A DNA stretch of 64,000 bases, taken from the NCBI RefSeq assembly GCF_035222275.1, contig NC_085884.1:1798001-1862000 (forward strand), in the 5' to 3' direction. Source of the stretch: Podospora bellae-mahoneyi (Eukaryota > Ascomycota > Sordariomycetes > Sordariales > Podosporaceae). The first letter of the stretch is position 1; the number at the start of each line of letters is the position of its first letter. Below, piece after piece: positions 32,254 to 43,971 of this stretch. The notes under the pieces are model-generated. The model saw nothing but the letters and a program-made list of their open reading frames with translations, had not been told where the DNA came from and did not search any database. A program made the position numbers and the translations under genes.

Positions 32254-35200
32254 ATGAAATCCTATCGCACCAGGGCTGCTGCATAGTTAGGTGGGGAGGG
32301 AGAAGCCAACATCATGAGGGTACACTTTAACTCTTGTGGGCAAATCAGACTGAATATTTTCGGGCTTTTTGGTATGTGTTAAGAGCGCTGGGCTGGAAGA
32401 CTTTGGTCTGCTTTTTGTCTTGTTTTCTCTCGTTTAACATATCATAGACGACGGTCTTTGCTGGTTTGATTTCTTTTATTGGTTCCAGATTTTGCTCTTA
32501 TACATGATGCTGGTGGGATATTACAGTGCAAAGATGATATGTGATTCAGCCTTCTCTTTGCGACTGAAACGGCAACGATGTCCCAACAAATTGATAGGAC
32601 GCTTCCATATCGATCGGATGTCTCGGTAACCAACTAGAACACAGGCTACGGAGGATAGTCATTATGAACATGCCTTTAAAGACAGCCATAGGCCCCGAAA
32701 GAAAGGTAAAGACCTCGAAACACAGTTAATAGGCTTTGTAGATAGTTGATAGGATAATATCATAGCCTGTTTTGTATTTTGCAAAGTATGGGTCAATGCT
32801 TAACATGTGTTTTAAAGACTTGCTGTGTTCGGTTCTTTTGTCCAAAGTATGCCAGGCCAGGGACTTCGTTGCTTGGTTGCAATGCTGGGTGCTTATTAAT
32901 CGAGGGCTCCTTCATTACAACACCACAAAATATCCCTCTGCATGAGGTGGAGGTGAATCGACCCCCCCGTGGTCATTGTTACGAGATGCTTTGCTTTAGA
33001 GCGCAAGTAGCCGGCCTGGGATACATGGTCGAGGTTTCTCTTTGCTCTCCTCCATCAACCAAAAGTTGCGAGAGAGAAAAAAAAAAAGGCAAAATACGTC
33101 TGTCTGGAACGCTCGGTGGGTTGTGTCATCAAACTCCAACAGAGTAGGTGAGAACAGAGAAAACCTTGCGAGCTCTCAGCGGTTGTTTGCGCTGAAGGCA
33201 GTCCAGAAGGTGTGAGTGGGGTGTTTCGGGGATTGTGCTTTTTTGGATACGGCCCGAAGGAGAGGGCGGTGTTATGGAAATATTGGTGAGGTGAGCAAGG
33301 CGAGGAGTGTTCTCAGATGTTTGGCGAGATGACAAGTTTTGCAAATTGTAACTCGGGGGTAGGCTTTTCACATCATCACAAGCGCAGTCAATGTCAGTCA
33401 TGTTCCGGTTAGGTACCACCGTGAGTAAATAGAGTTGTTGTTTGTTGAGAGAAACAAACGGCAGTGAGGGTACAATCTCGAGGAGACGTCCCGAGATGCG
33501 CGTGAGGGCATGAGAGGGATGGACTCGAGAGGCAGTAGCACAAGAGTTACAGAATCGCGTGCCGACTGCCGTGTCCCGCGGAGATAGGATGGTTGAACAT
33601 GGATTTGACCTCCGTTTAGGAGAGAACATGGCGGAGGGAAAACCCCAGAGAAGGAGGCTGTTGTGTGTTTCTGGGGAGAATGCTGAAATTTTTTCTCACT
33701 TTTGGGGAGTGGATTTGGAGGAGTTGTGTGATGGAGTGACACGAAGCGAGCTCCTGACTTCGGCAGCATCTCTGCCAAGCTTGGCATGAGAGCATAACAA
33801 CCCGTTACTTGTATACTCCAGGAGCATGCCGGTTGTTGAATATGCACAGACCATCCCCAGTCTGCACGGAGTTGGCCGGCGCAGGGTTCAGATGGTTCCC
33901 ATTTCTACCCCTCACGACAGAGAGGTATTTCCCCTCACGAGGTGTAACGGTAATGACGGGACAGACCCTAATACCCCACTTCCCACGGTGTGGGCAGCTG
34001 CCAGTTGCAGTGTAAAAAGGAGTTCGGCTGAATTCTCGCAAGGACAACTTCGCATTGAGGCCATCCATGATGTTCAACTTTAAACAAACAAATATCTCCG
34101 CTTCCCCAGATATTAGTGCGATAGATTGGACGAGGGACTCCATTCATGAGAAGATCCAGAATCCAACAAAGCAACAACGGCACTTGCACCAACGCCGCCG
34201 AGCGACGAGTTGCCTGGTTTCGCGGTGGAGAGTGTCTGCTGTCCGGACGGCTGTTTACCCGCACTTGGGATAGTTGAGCCCCCGTTTTGATTAACAAGCT
34301 GGAGCATCATGAAAGACCACAATGGAAGGATGCAAGACCCACTCGGACCCGGAGACGGTGACTGACAAGTGTGGGTTCTTCCAACAAGTGCAGCAAAGAC
34401 TGACATGTGTGGCCAGTGCTCCGAGTGTCTGATTGCCATCCACCAACGTTGGTTTTGCAAGATACCTATTCAGATGCTTTATACTTCGTTTGGAGGCTGT
34501 AATGAGCTAGTGTAGAGATGACATGTGAGTCTGCTCTACCGACTGCTTGGCATGGTGGCCGCTGAATTCTTGGAGAGGTCGGACATTTCGAGGGTTGGAG
34601 ATTTGCATGATGTCAGAGCCAGTGCAACATGCGGTTATGATCGTCTCGAAGGTTCATCTCAACCCTTCGGAAACAGCAGCAGACTCTTTACCCCATACCC
34701 GCCGTACCCCAGATGGTGCCATGATAGCTAAAGCTGGGGAAATTTCCATTTTTTCTTTTCAAACCACCGATGTTAAACATTGGGGCCCCGGATTTGCGGA
34801 CACTCTCATTGATGTGACTGACCCGCTTGCTTCATCCATGTTTCCGGAAGCCGAGGATGAAGACGAGAGCGAGATCCATTGCTTCTGCTATATGTCGTCC
34901 TGGCTCCCACAGCCTGAAGTTTTCCATGTCTGATGGAAAAAGAATATCTGTTTCGACCCCTGATTTTTGACGGGTTTTTCGCCATATGTTTCGCTGACAC
35001 TCTGGGTTGCACGCCGCGCCTTGTCAAAGATTTCAGCCCTCTCGGGCGACCGGGAGAACGCATGCCCAGGCGGCAGTGACGGTAGTGACGGTAAATGGCG
35101 GCGATCTAGCAGGCGTTGGCAAACAACCAGAGGGACGTTGCGCGGCTGCTTTCTTGGGTGCTTGGCCATGCGCATGGCTGCAATTGCCCATTTCGTGGTC

Positions 35201-36786
35201 GTAGCGATGGAAGCGGCCATAATCTCTTGGCACCAAGCCGTTAGTGGCTTGGGGTCCTCAATGCACCTCTTGGCTCTCAACCTCCAAGAACAGCAGGATG
35301 CCCCAGACGACCTGAAAACACCAGATTTAAAGCGTCGAATTGCGCATCCACTGACCCTATTCAAACCACATGGGCCAACCTGGACAAGCACCCCGCCGCT
35401 GGATCTGGAACGTCGTTTCTCCGAACGCACGTACCCACCCACCCATCACGGCACTCTTGACTCCTCAAAGTCTTGATATCTGCGAAACAGGTGCTGGGTA
35501 GAACTACGGAGTATCCGTACTCTATATGATTCAGGCCAAACACACGGCCACACTCTAGGTGTGCCACCTGAGATGCTGTGCGCACCACACTTTTACGTTA
35601 CAAGTCTACATATATGCAGGCATCGTCCCATGGCGCAATCAAAAGACACCCATGAATCCCATAGCCGTCATCGCAGGCCCTAGCTGAGCAGTCACTGGTC
35701 GCGCCAAGAAAGAGTCAGTCTTGGCATGTTCTGAGGCTCATTCATTGACACCTTGGAGCGCCACTGGCTTGTTCTTGGATGCCGAGCTTTTCAGACGTCA
35801 GAGTACATCATTGATCCCCAAATCACCATTGTCTAACCACTGCGTGGGCGTTTACAAACTATCTGCGATGTCCTTTCCAGAACCTGGTTGTCAAGAGTTG
35901 ATATCACGGGGAGCACGTGGCTCTCTCCCAAAAAAAAGAGCTGGTCATGGTCTAAGTCAGATGGACCGGCATCCCATGTCCTGTGTTGGGTTCCCCGGAT
36001 GGGGACATCCCGGGTTCTGCGTTTGCGGACAAACTTCCAACTCGCTGGATACCGGTGAGAGAAGGCCTGGCTTTATCTGATGTGGATGAGTCCCGTTCCA
36101 TTTTGGTTACGAGCCCCCTTTATTGCAGCGCAACCAGGGAGTTCCTGGACGTGGAGCTAGCCCCCTTTGACGGGACTGGTCCGTCACCATCTTCATCCAC
36201 ACTCGTCCCAGAGATAGGGCACACCTGCCCTGATGGTGCCTCGGCCGAGCCAATGGGTGCGAGACACTCAAACGGCAGGTCAAGTGTCCCCGTCCACTGC
36301 CGTCATACCTAGATCCCAGTGACAGTGGACAAGTTGTGGAGAATAGTCTGACTGCCAACGGCGCTATATTTCTCCCTTCAACCGTAAATAGTAAATCCAC
36401 CTTTTCACCTGGGCGAGCTGGGGTACATACGGATTTCATTGTGTCCGGTATGCCGTGAGGCAGCGCAGATGCCCACTCACCCTCCCTCGCAACTGGTGCG
36501 AGTGACCCGCTTCGTGCTCCTTTGGGAGCTTGGGGCCGCATCTGGTTCGACGATCCCAGATGATCGCTGCCTCCCCCCAGCAACCCCAGATCCTGGACGT
36601 GGCTGTTAGGGTACTATCCCGACACTGCATATATCAAGCCCGCCGTCGCCCTCCCCCATTCCAACCTCTGTCACACCTCCAGTTCACTCTTCTCATCTTC
36701 TCCTGAATACCATCAAGCTACGGCCTCTTTCTTGCATTGTATCAGAGGAGAGTGACAGGACTCAACAACCTACTTTACCACACACA
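32254..36786. other. 4.5-kb gene-free stretch
   Basis: Many overlapping frames of 60-185 codons on both strands (for example about 34888-35476, read both ways), none with a domain, signal peptide or splice pattern I can support. An A-run lies near 33078. The last few hundred bases should hold the acetate transporter promoter and a CT-rich leader (36660-36780). I see no terminal repeats, target duplications or RNA gene. The stretch could hold relics too decayed to read. Confidence 0.4.
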
Positions 36787-37984
36787 ATGTCCAACTCCGG
36801 GGGTTCTCTTACTGAGAAGGATATGGGCCATGCGACCGGCGCGGCGCCGAACGCCCATGGGCCTGCCACCGGTCACTACCGGGGCGGATACGATCCCCGG
36901 AACCCAATGGCCAACATCCACGCCGGCGACGAGCCCAGGCTTCCAGCCTTCGGTGGTGAATTCCAGCCCGGTCTCTGGCGGCCTGTGGAGAAGCGCCAGT
37001 TCGCCAACCCGGCGCCTCTGGGTCTGAGTGCTTTCGCTCTCACCACTTTCGTCCTTTCGGCTATCAATCTGGGCACCCGCGGTGTCAATGTTCCCAACAT
37101 TGTTGTTCCCCTTGCCTTTGGCTATGGTGGCTTGGTCCAGCTCCTGGCTGGTATGTGGTAAGTTGACCTCCATTATCAATATCACTTGTCACTGTTTCAC
37201 ACATGCTAATAACATGCTTTAGGGAGATGGTTGTTGGCAACACCTTTGGTGCTACCGCCTTATCATCCTATGGTGGTTTCTGGATTGCTTGGGGCCTCTT
37301 GCTCACTCCTCACTGGAACATCCTTGGCGACGAGGGCCCTTACAAGACTGATGCCATCACCTCCTCTGATCCCATGATGTACGAGTCGGCCATGGGCTTC
37401 TTCCTCACAGGCTGGTTCATCTTTACGACAATCCTCCTCCTGTGCACACTGCGTTCGACCGTCATGTTCTTCCTCCTTTTCTTCACCCTCGACCTCTGCT
37501 TCCTCATGCTTGCCTGCTCCCACTACTCTCACTCGAACGGGAACACTGAGATGTACCACACCCTCACCAAGGCTGGCGGTGGCTTCGGTATGGTCGCAGC
37601 CTTTTTGGCCTGGTACAATGCATTTGCCGGTATTGCCGATAGCAGGTATGAACTTATTCCCATTGACGTTGTTCACTTTGTTGTTTTGCCTCCCCCTAAC
37701 CCCCTTTTGGGAGTTCTTGACGTACCCCGCACCATCAATGACCCCCAACTTGAAGTTGGAGGTTCCCTTGGTTACATCCGCCAAGCAAGCCATGGCACGC
37801 CACTTCCGTCAAACCAAGCCACTATGAGCCGCACGAGATCTTCTGAGAACAGTAACGCTGACATCACCTTTTCTATAGCAACTCTTTCTTCCTCATTCCT
37901 GTCTTCCACTTCCCCTGGTCTGAGAAGGGTCGCGAGGCCAGACTCGCTCGCGCCGCTACCCGGGAGACTCGGGACTCGGCTTAA
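36787..37984 (+). CDS. Acetate transporter, GPR1/FUN34/YaaH family (Ady2/AcpA-like)
   Basis: 299 aa from three exons, 36787-37157, 37223-37645 and 37879-37984. The introns are 65 nt and an unusually long 233 nt, both GT-AG. The hydrophilic N-terminus (1-85) is followed by the family signature [20 protein letters not shown], then six membrane helices. The ends of the long intron are supported by the join [20 protein letters not shown], typical of the family C-terminus. Members take up acetate and other short monocarboxylates at the plasma membrane and are induced on acetate in yeasts and Aspergillus; that is family knowledge. No metabolic partner lies next to it, although a fumarate reductase follows 1.3 kb downstream. 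Confidence 0.93.
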
Positions 37985-39112
37985 GAGAAACGTCACGACA
38001 CGCATGTTGGCATCATTTTTTATGAATGATTTCGGTTTTTGGAATGGATACATTCACGGTTGAACACAGCACCGTGGATGATGGGAAACGTTATATTTAT
38101 ATTTATAATTTTTTTTTTTGGATGTTATCCTGAGCAAAGTTTCCTGAACCTGGATATAGTTGGTTTTAACTAACGGCGTTGACGAGAACAATGGATGACG
38201 GATGGAGTTTTTTTGTCTTTTTTTTTGGGTTGAATTAAGCAAGCGAACTGCAAAAGGCGCAGCGAGGGCAGCATCAAAAGCTTTGGGATACTGAACGATT
38301 ACATACCTATATATCACACAGTACATACCTACCTGACTTACATGCTAATCCAAAAGTTTCATCATTGGCAGATGTGTAACACTGATGACTTTCACATTCA
38401 TGTAATTTTGCACAATTATACACGCGCACAAATCTAAGGGTTGGCAGATTATGCAGGGTTATCACTGCACACAACGGTCAACGGTTTTCAGATGATCCGT
38501 GGAAGTGGGCCTGACCTTCAGGTAGAACTGCCGTGGTCGCGGCCCTTGCGGGCTTTGTAAAAGCTGACAGTTTGCATATCGCAACTGCTCCAGAGATGGA
38601 CCTGATGTTTGTTGAGTTGTGGAGACATTTTCGGTGGAATCTCAGGCTTCAGGGTTATCTTTTAACCTCTCTTTCTTCAAAAGGCACGTGACGCCGAGCT
38701 GTCGCTCTCAATCGCTCAACGAGCTCACTTCGGCCTTGGAGGTGGTCTGACATTTTGGTCAACTCGCTTTGCTCTTCTCTTTTCTTCTCCGGGAGTTCTT
38801 GCCTCCTGCCTGGCCTGCGTATCATCTTAACTACCCAGCGGCGAACCGTCATTCTGTATGTGCAACAGAAAATGTCTTGCGAGGAGCATTGCGTCTTTGT
38901 CGGGTAAATCGGTGATTTGATGCCGTGTCGCTCGAAGGCGTGGGAAGGACAACCATATGCTGTGAAGCATGAAATCGCAAAGATGCATAGATCTTTTCAT
39001 GATCACATCTCGGGATGTCGGTAGCTCTCTTCCATCGCACGGCCCAGGCCCGTGACAAGAGACTTTTCCAGAAGACATCGGCGGTCAGACATCAGACAAC
39101 CTTTCGACACCG
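37985..39112. other. Intergenic region, acetate transporter / fumarate reductase
   Basis: About 1.1 kb, AT-rich at 38080-38420 with T-runs near 38105 and 38215. No gene. The second half should hold the fumarate reductase promoter. Confidence 0.45.
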
Positions 39113-40867
39113 ATGCAATATCACCTGATATCTCCCCAAACCTTGGGTGGCCAGCGCCCAACCGGGCGGACACCTTCCACGTCCATCATCTTAGCTAGAG
39201 CTGCTTCCTGTGATAAATCCCCATTGCTGTCGTCGTCTGTTGCCAGCGACTGTCTTTCTCCTGTTCACCTCTACGATTCTGTTATGACTAGGCACCGCAT
39301 CTTGTCTATTTTACTACTCACCATTCTCATACCCATAACAGCTGTTCTATTCCATAATTACTCCGCATTTAGTCCCGTCTTCCGAGCGCGGTTCTCTCAG
39401 ATGGCTACAACCAACAAGTCCCCGGTTATTGTTGTCGGAGCAGGTCTTGCAGGGTTGTCGGCATCGTATTCGGCGATCCAGTCCGGGGCAACAGTTCGTC
39501 TTTTGGAGCGAGCACCGAAGCCAGGTGGTAACAGCATCAAGGCATCGTCAGGGATCAATGGGGCACCTACTCGTTTCCAAAACGTTGAGAAGTATGGTGT
39601 CGATACCAGTTTCTGGGACGACACAACCCGATCAGCTGGATTGAGGCTCAACTCTGCCTCGGTTAGCCCAACGGTGAAAAGACGGCGCGAGGAGCTTATC
39701 ACGGTCTTGACCAACCGCTCGGCCAGTGCAATCGACTTCCTCACCGACCTGGGCGTTGATCTTAGTGTTGTGGCTCAACTTGGGGGCCATAGCCTTCCAC
39801 GGACACATCGAGGAGCTGGGAAGACACCCCCCGGTGCCTCAATCGTGACTACTTTGCTCACAAAACTGAAGGAGCAAGGGCCCGACCGCTTCCAGTTGGT
39901 CACCGACTCTGAAGTGACCAGATTGCTGACCGACAGCAATGCTCCGAAAGGAACTGTAAAGGTGACTGGCGTGGAGTACAAAAACATGCAGGATGGGAGC
40001 ACACGCCTCCTTCACGGTCCTGTGGTCTTCACAACCGGCGGCTTCGCAGGTGACACCCATGGTCTGTTGGCCAAATACCGTCCTGATCTCGACGGGTTGC
40101 CATCCACCAACGACCCACGGCCAGGCGCACACACGATTCTCTCTGACGTGGGCGCCAAACTCGTCGACATGGACGCTGTGCAGATCCACCCAACGGGCTT
40201 TGTCGATCCAGCCAACCCGGCGAGCCCCCTCAAGTTCCTCGCTGCCGAGATGCTGCGCGGAGAAGGGGGGATTCTCCTCCACAACGGCAAGAGGGTCATC
40301 AACGAGCTGCAGACCCGCGAAAAAGTCAGCAATGGCCTGATGGCTCTCCCTGCCAAGAATGAGGACTCGCTGAGGCAATGGGACGTCCAGCTGCTTCTTG
40401 ATCCTGGTGCCACCGAAGCCGCGGCAGGCCACGTGGGGTTTTATCTATGGAAGGGCCTTTTGCAGAAGAAAAAGATAGCAGAGCTGGATGAGACGACGAG
40501 ACAGACCCTAAAGGAGTATGCTGCTGTTGTTCGTGGCGAGAAAGAGGATGAGCTAGGAAGGAAGGCGTTTGGGCACTGGCGGCTGACCGAGGAAGATGTT
40601 GATGAGGGAGAGAAGGAGATTTGCGTGGGGAGGGTCACGCCCATCACTCATTTCACCATGGGCGGAGCGGTTTTCAACACAAAGGCTCAGATTTTGACGG
40701 CGGAGTTGGGAGAGGAGCAGGAAGGGAAGGAGATTGAGGGATTATGGGGGGCGGGGGAGATCACGGGTGGTTTGCATGGCGATAATAGACTGGGAGGGAG
40801 CAGCTTGTTGGAGTGTGTTGTTTTTGGGAGGGTAGCGGGAGAGGAGGCTGCAAAATACCGGGTGTAG
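39113..40867 (+). CDS. osm1: Soluble fumarate reductase (Frd1/Osm1-like flavoprotein)
   Basis: FAD enzyme that reduces fumarate to succinate to reoxidise reduced flavin during oxygen-limited growth or oxidative folding. No intron. The FAD-binding motif is VVGAGLAGLSASY, and the flavoprotein core runs to the C-terminal motif HFTMGGAVFN and the FAD-closing EITGGLHGDNRLGGSSLLEC. Three in-frame ATGs are possible: 39113 (584 aa), 39284 (527 aa; starts MTRHRILSILLLTILIPITAVLF, a signal anchor) and 39401 (489 aa; cytosolic form starting MATTNKS). I favour 39284 because the signal-like segment follows directly. Yeast Osm1 uses alternative starts for ER and mitochondria, so more than one may be used here. 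No cytochrome b5 or ApbE fusion is present. Confidence 0.92.
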   Translation: MQYHLISPQTLGGQRPTGRTPSTSIILARAASCDKSPLLSSSVASDCLSPVHLYDSVMTRHRILSILLLTILIPITAVLFHNYSAFSPVFRARFSQMATTNKSPVIVVGAGLAGLSASYSAIQSGATVRLLERAPKPGGNSIKASSGINGAPTRFQNVEKYGVDTSFWDDTTRSAGLRLNSASVSPTVKRRREELITVLTNRSASAIDFLTDLGVDLSVVAQLGGHSLPRTHRGAGKTPPGASIVTTLLTKLKEQGPDRFQLVTDSEVTRLLTDSNAPKGTVKVTGVEYKNMQDGSTRLLHGPVVFTTGGFAGDTHGLLAKYRPDLDGLPSTNDPRPGAHTILSDVGAKLVDMDAVQIHPTGFVDPANPASPLKFLAAEMLRGEGGILLHNGKRVINELQTREKVSNGLMALPAKNEDSLRQWDVQLLLDPGATEAAAGHVGFYLWKGLLQKKKIAELDETTRQTLKEYAAVVRGEKEDELGRKAFGHWRLTEEDVDEGEKEICVGRVTPITHFTMGGAVFNTKAQILTAELGEEQEGKEIEGLWGAGEITGGLHGDNRLGGSSLLECVVFGRVAGEEAAKYRV

Positions 40868-41113
40868 GGGACTGAAGGGGCGTTAAAGGCTATGTCACAT
40901 CCAGATCCAGGCTGGTACAGCACAACGCAAAGGGCTTGTTTTATTTGGTTTGTTGGGTATTTGGTGACTTTTGGGCTGCAGCTTCGCTTCTGCTGTTCTA
41001 TGTTTTTATCTGGCAATGGTTATTGAAGGGTCAAAAAAAAGGAAAGCTTCAGAATTCTTGAGTTCTGTCACCTACAAGGATCCCAGGATCCGGTTTCTAA
41101 ATAACACCAGTCA
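40868..41113. other. Gap between fumarate reductase and tRNA-Thr
   Basis: About 250 bp of 3' flank with an A-run near 41034. Nothing further seen. Confidence 0.4.
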
Positions 41114-41185
41114 GCCCGCTTGGCTCAGTGGTAGAGCGTATCACTAGTAATGATAAGGTCATCAGTTCGATTCTGATAGTGGGCA
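41114..41185 (+). tRNA. tRNA-Thr (anticodon AGT)
   Basis: 72-nt intronless cloverleaf. The acceptor stem GCCCGCT/AGTGGGC has one G-U pair and is followed by discriminator A. The D-arm is GCTC/GAGC with loop AGTGGTA. The anticodon stem TATCA/TGATA encloses CTAGTAA, which puts AGT at positions 34-36. The variable loop is AGGTC, and the T-arm ATCAG/CTGAT holds loop TTCGATT. A-box (TGGCTCAGTGG) and B-box-like elements are internal, and a T-run near 41228 may end transcription. As usual, A34 should be edited to inosine. Confidence 0.93.
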
Positions 41186-41581
41186 GCTTAATATCAACAT
41201 CATACTTCTGCTGTAGTTGTTCTCTATCTTTTTTCACTACACAACAAAAGTTCCAGCTTCGGTTCGATTCCTTCGTTTCCCCTGATACGTCCCCTAAAAG
41301 GGTCAAGCACAGCTTCAAGTTTTACTGTGTGTGATCAAAAACCTGGGACATGGCACGTAACAGAGCAGCTACATCACTGATAGCACGTACAAATAAAGGC
41401 TTATTAGTCATTACTAGCTCAACAGTCGGTATCTTTCTCCCTTTGCTATTCCCCCGTGACATCGTGGAGGTGGTCCTCCTCCTAGGCACCCGCAACCCAT
41501 ACAAAAATAACAACAGTATTCTGAGTCATCCCTTCAACCAGCCCTCCAACTTTGTTTCTCGTTAAGTCATGATTCTTGGGC
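41186..41581. other. Gap between tRNA-Thr and qa-y
   Basis: About 400 bp. It contains a second B-box-like string GGTTCGATTCC near 41261 without a cloverleaf around it. Otherwise it is the 3' flank of qa-y. Confidence 0.4.
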
Positions 41582-43213
41582 TTAAACATTCTCAGCCTGA
41601 ACAAACCCAGCCTGTCTCATCTTCTCATCCGTCGACGACGAGTCCTTGCCCACACTCTCCTCTGCACTGTGGCCCATATCACTGGTCTGCTGGAGCTCGG
41701 CCATCAGGAGCTTGTTAGCTCTGTGCACCGGCTTGATCTCAAAGAGCCTATCCATCGCCTCAAGGGGAATAGACTTTGTTTCGGGGACAAAGAAGAAGAT
41801 GAAGATGATCGAGAGGATCATGAGCGAGGCGAAGAAGAAGTAGACGCCGTACTCCATCTTGAGGAACATCTGAGGGGTGAAGCGGCTGATCAAGAAGTTC
41901 CAGAACCAATTGTTGGCGGCGGCTGAAGCTTGGCCGAGAGAGCGAGTGTTTTGGTCGAACATCTCGCTGTTGATGACCCAAGGTGTGCCGTTCCAAGAGG
42001 GTGTGTAAAAAGCGGTCCAGAGATAGAAGAAGAAGACTGCCGAGATCCCGGCGGATGTCAGCTCACCGCTGGCGCTCTGCTCGGGCTTAGCAAGCTTGAT
42101 GTAGGCGCCGATGTACCACATGCAGAGTGAACCGCCTGTAGCACCGATGAAAAGCATGCGGCGTCTGCCGGCGAGGTCGACGAGCCAGAGGAGCCAGATA
42201 ATCGTCAGGACAGTCTTGACAACACCGAAAATGCCTGTCGTCAAGAGGCCAGTGTTGACACCATCGATTCCAATGCTGCGGAACACGGTGGGACTGTAGT
42301 AGTTGATGGCGTTGATACCGCTGCCGTTTTGGAAGAGGAAGAGAATGCCGCCGATAAAGAAGCGCCATTGGACCTTGCGCTGCTTCAGTGAGAGGAAAGG
42401 TTTCCAGAAGCCCTTGCCGACCTCGCGCTCGAAACGCTCGAGGTCTGCTTCGATATAGCTGACTTCCTCCAGGATGTAGGTATCTGTCGGCTCCAGATTC
42501 CGCATCCAGCACAAAACCTTCAAGCCCTCCTCTTTTTTGCCGTTCGCGAAGAGCCATCTGGGAGACTCCCTGAGCCAGAAAGCACCGATAAGAAGCAGGC
42601 CAGCCGGGATGAGTTGCACAGCAAATGGGATGGTCCACTGCTTGTGAGAAGGGGCCAGTGTGGTGTTGACGCCATAGTTAATCCAGAAGCCAACGAGGCC
42701 TCCCATCTGCCACCCAAGCTCATAGATGCCCACAAGACGCCCTCTGACGGCAGGCGGAGACAATTCAGAGATGTAGATTGGGACCATATTGGAGCAGCCA
42801 CCTACACCGATACCGGCAAGGACTCTGCCAGCGATGATGGGCGCCATGCCTCTGTCTCCGTTGGCAGCAAGCATGATACCCGCGCCAATACAGAAAACCA
42901 CGCTGAAGATGAAGAGAGAAATCCGTCTGCCCCCAAAATGGCTGGTGACGTAGGCAAATAAGCTGCCGAAGAAAGCACCGGCCTGGTAGACTGAAACAAT
43001 GTTGGCCTTCAGCAAGGCGCGGCCGGATTCGCTATACGAGGCAAAGTCAAACTCTTCTTCAAAGGACGGGAGGGCGAGTGTGCCGCCGATGAAGGCCGAA
43101 TCGTAACCGATCGTGCATGCTGCGAAGGAAGCAACAGCCGCACATGTGTAGACACGCCAGTTGTACACGGCCTTTGGCGTCGGCCTGTCCTCCTTAAGAG
43201 AGAGGAGTGTCAT
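41582..43213 (-). CDS. qa-y: Quinate permease (MFS sugar-porter family)
   Basis: 543-aa, twelve-helix MFS transporter for quinate at the plasma membrane, intronless. Sugar-porter signatures are present: GRVLAGIGVGGCSNMVPIYISELSP, FWLRESPRWLFANGK, LVDLAGRRRM and the C-terminal FVPETKSIPLEAMDRLFE. The N-terminus MTLLSLKEDRPTPKAVYNWR and the segment SWNGTPWVINSEMFDQNTRS are hallmarks of the QA-Y/QutD quinate permeases rather than hexose transporters. It is the first gene of the qa cluster here, on the same strand as qa-1S. A TATAAA lies near 43378-43383, about 165 bp before the ATG. I found no good QA-1F site in its 758-bp upstream gap, unlike at the other promoters of the cluster. Confidence 0.96.
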   Translation of the reverse strand: MTLLSLKEDRPTPKAVYNWRVYTCAAVASFAACTIGYDSAFIGGTLALPSFEEEFDFASYSESGRALLKANIVSVYQAGAFFGSLFAYVTSHFGGRRISLFIFSVVFCIGAGIMLAANGDRGMAPIIAGRVLAGIGVGGCSNMVPIYISELSPPAVRGRLVGIYELGWQMGGLVGFWINYGVNTTLAPSHKQWTIPFAVQLIPAGLLLIGAFWLRESPRWLFANGKKEEGLKVLCWMRNLEPTDTYILEEVSYIEADLERFEREVGKGFWKPFLSLKQRKVQWRFFIGGILFLFQNGSGINAINYYSPTVFRSIGIDGVNTGLLTTGIFGVVKTVLTIIWLLWLVDLAGRRRMLFIGATGGSLCMWYIGAYIKLAKPEQSASGELTSAGISAVFFFYLWTAFYTPSWNGTPWVINSEMFDQNTRSLGQASAAANNWFWNFLISRFTPQMFLKMEYGVYFFFASLMILSIIFIFFFVPETKSIPLEAMDRLFEIKPVHRANKLLMAELQQTSDMGHSAEESVGKDSSSTDEKMRQAGFVQAENV

Positions 43214-43971
43214 CGTGTCAACAAGCTCTCGAGCTGGGGAGATGCCAACGATGACAACGTGGCGAGTGGATCAACGGTTGACAAGAAAGTTCCCACGGTG
43301 GGAGGAGGCAATGGTCAGAGTCTGGGGAAGGAATCTGGGGATGGTGGGCATTTGATCATGGCCCTGGGGCTACTTGATTTATAGCAGATAGAACCCTTCA
43401 ATATGTGCTGCTGTCGTTTTTCCACACAGAAATTCCAAGACCTTGGAACCCACATACAGGCTCCCCGTCTCCATGGGGAATCAAGCAATATCTCCGTCCT
43501 TGTTGGCGAACTAAAACGTTCCTCCACTCGAAGATGCTTGAGCTATACTGCATGAAGATGCAGGTCAGCCATGCGTGACACGAAACTCATGGGGTTGAAG
43601 TTTTGGGTGGCAAATCAGGTTGGCCGGAAGTTCCATTTCCCAGGAGTGTGGTAGATCTCCTTCCCCGCAAAGTCGAGTGCTCGTCCCCACATGGGTACCC
43701 GTCGGTGAAGCACTAGGGCCAGAGATGTCGGCATTCAGGATGAAGACTCTCCCGGATTGAATCTTGAAATCCTCCGATTGCGGACAAGAGGCAGATGGTA
43801 TCTTTGTTGAATGTTCAAATTGAGTGACGTGCCCGAATACCTCCTCCAGCTTCACAGCAGTTGGCATTGCCAGGTCAACTGCCGAGAACGATGCACGAGC
43901 CTGCGGCCAAGACCTGTGGCCTCCATGTACGCTCTATTGGACAATATGAGACCTCATTGGTATAGATATTA
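43214..43971. other. Gap qa-y promoter / qa-1S 3' end
   Basis: 758 bp containing the qa-y promoter. A TATAAA on the minus strand is at about 43378-43383. The best QA-1F-like match I found (near 43267) has five mismatches and is not called. No gene. Confidence 0.45.

Noticed and set aside
34888-35476. Overlapping frames of 184 and 169 codons on opposite strands
   Set aside because: Both open by chance; neither has a signal, domain or splice support.
41255-41290. B-box-like GGTTCGATTCC after the tRNA, possible second tRNA
   Set aside because: No acceptor stem, D-arm or anticodon arm can be folded around it.
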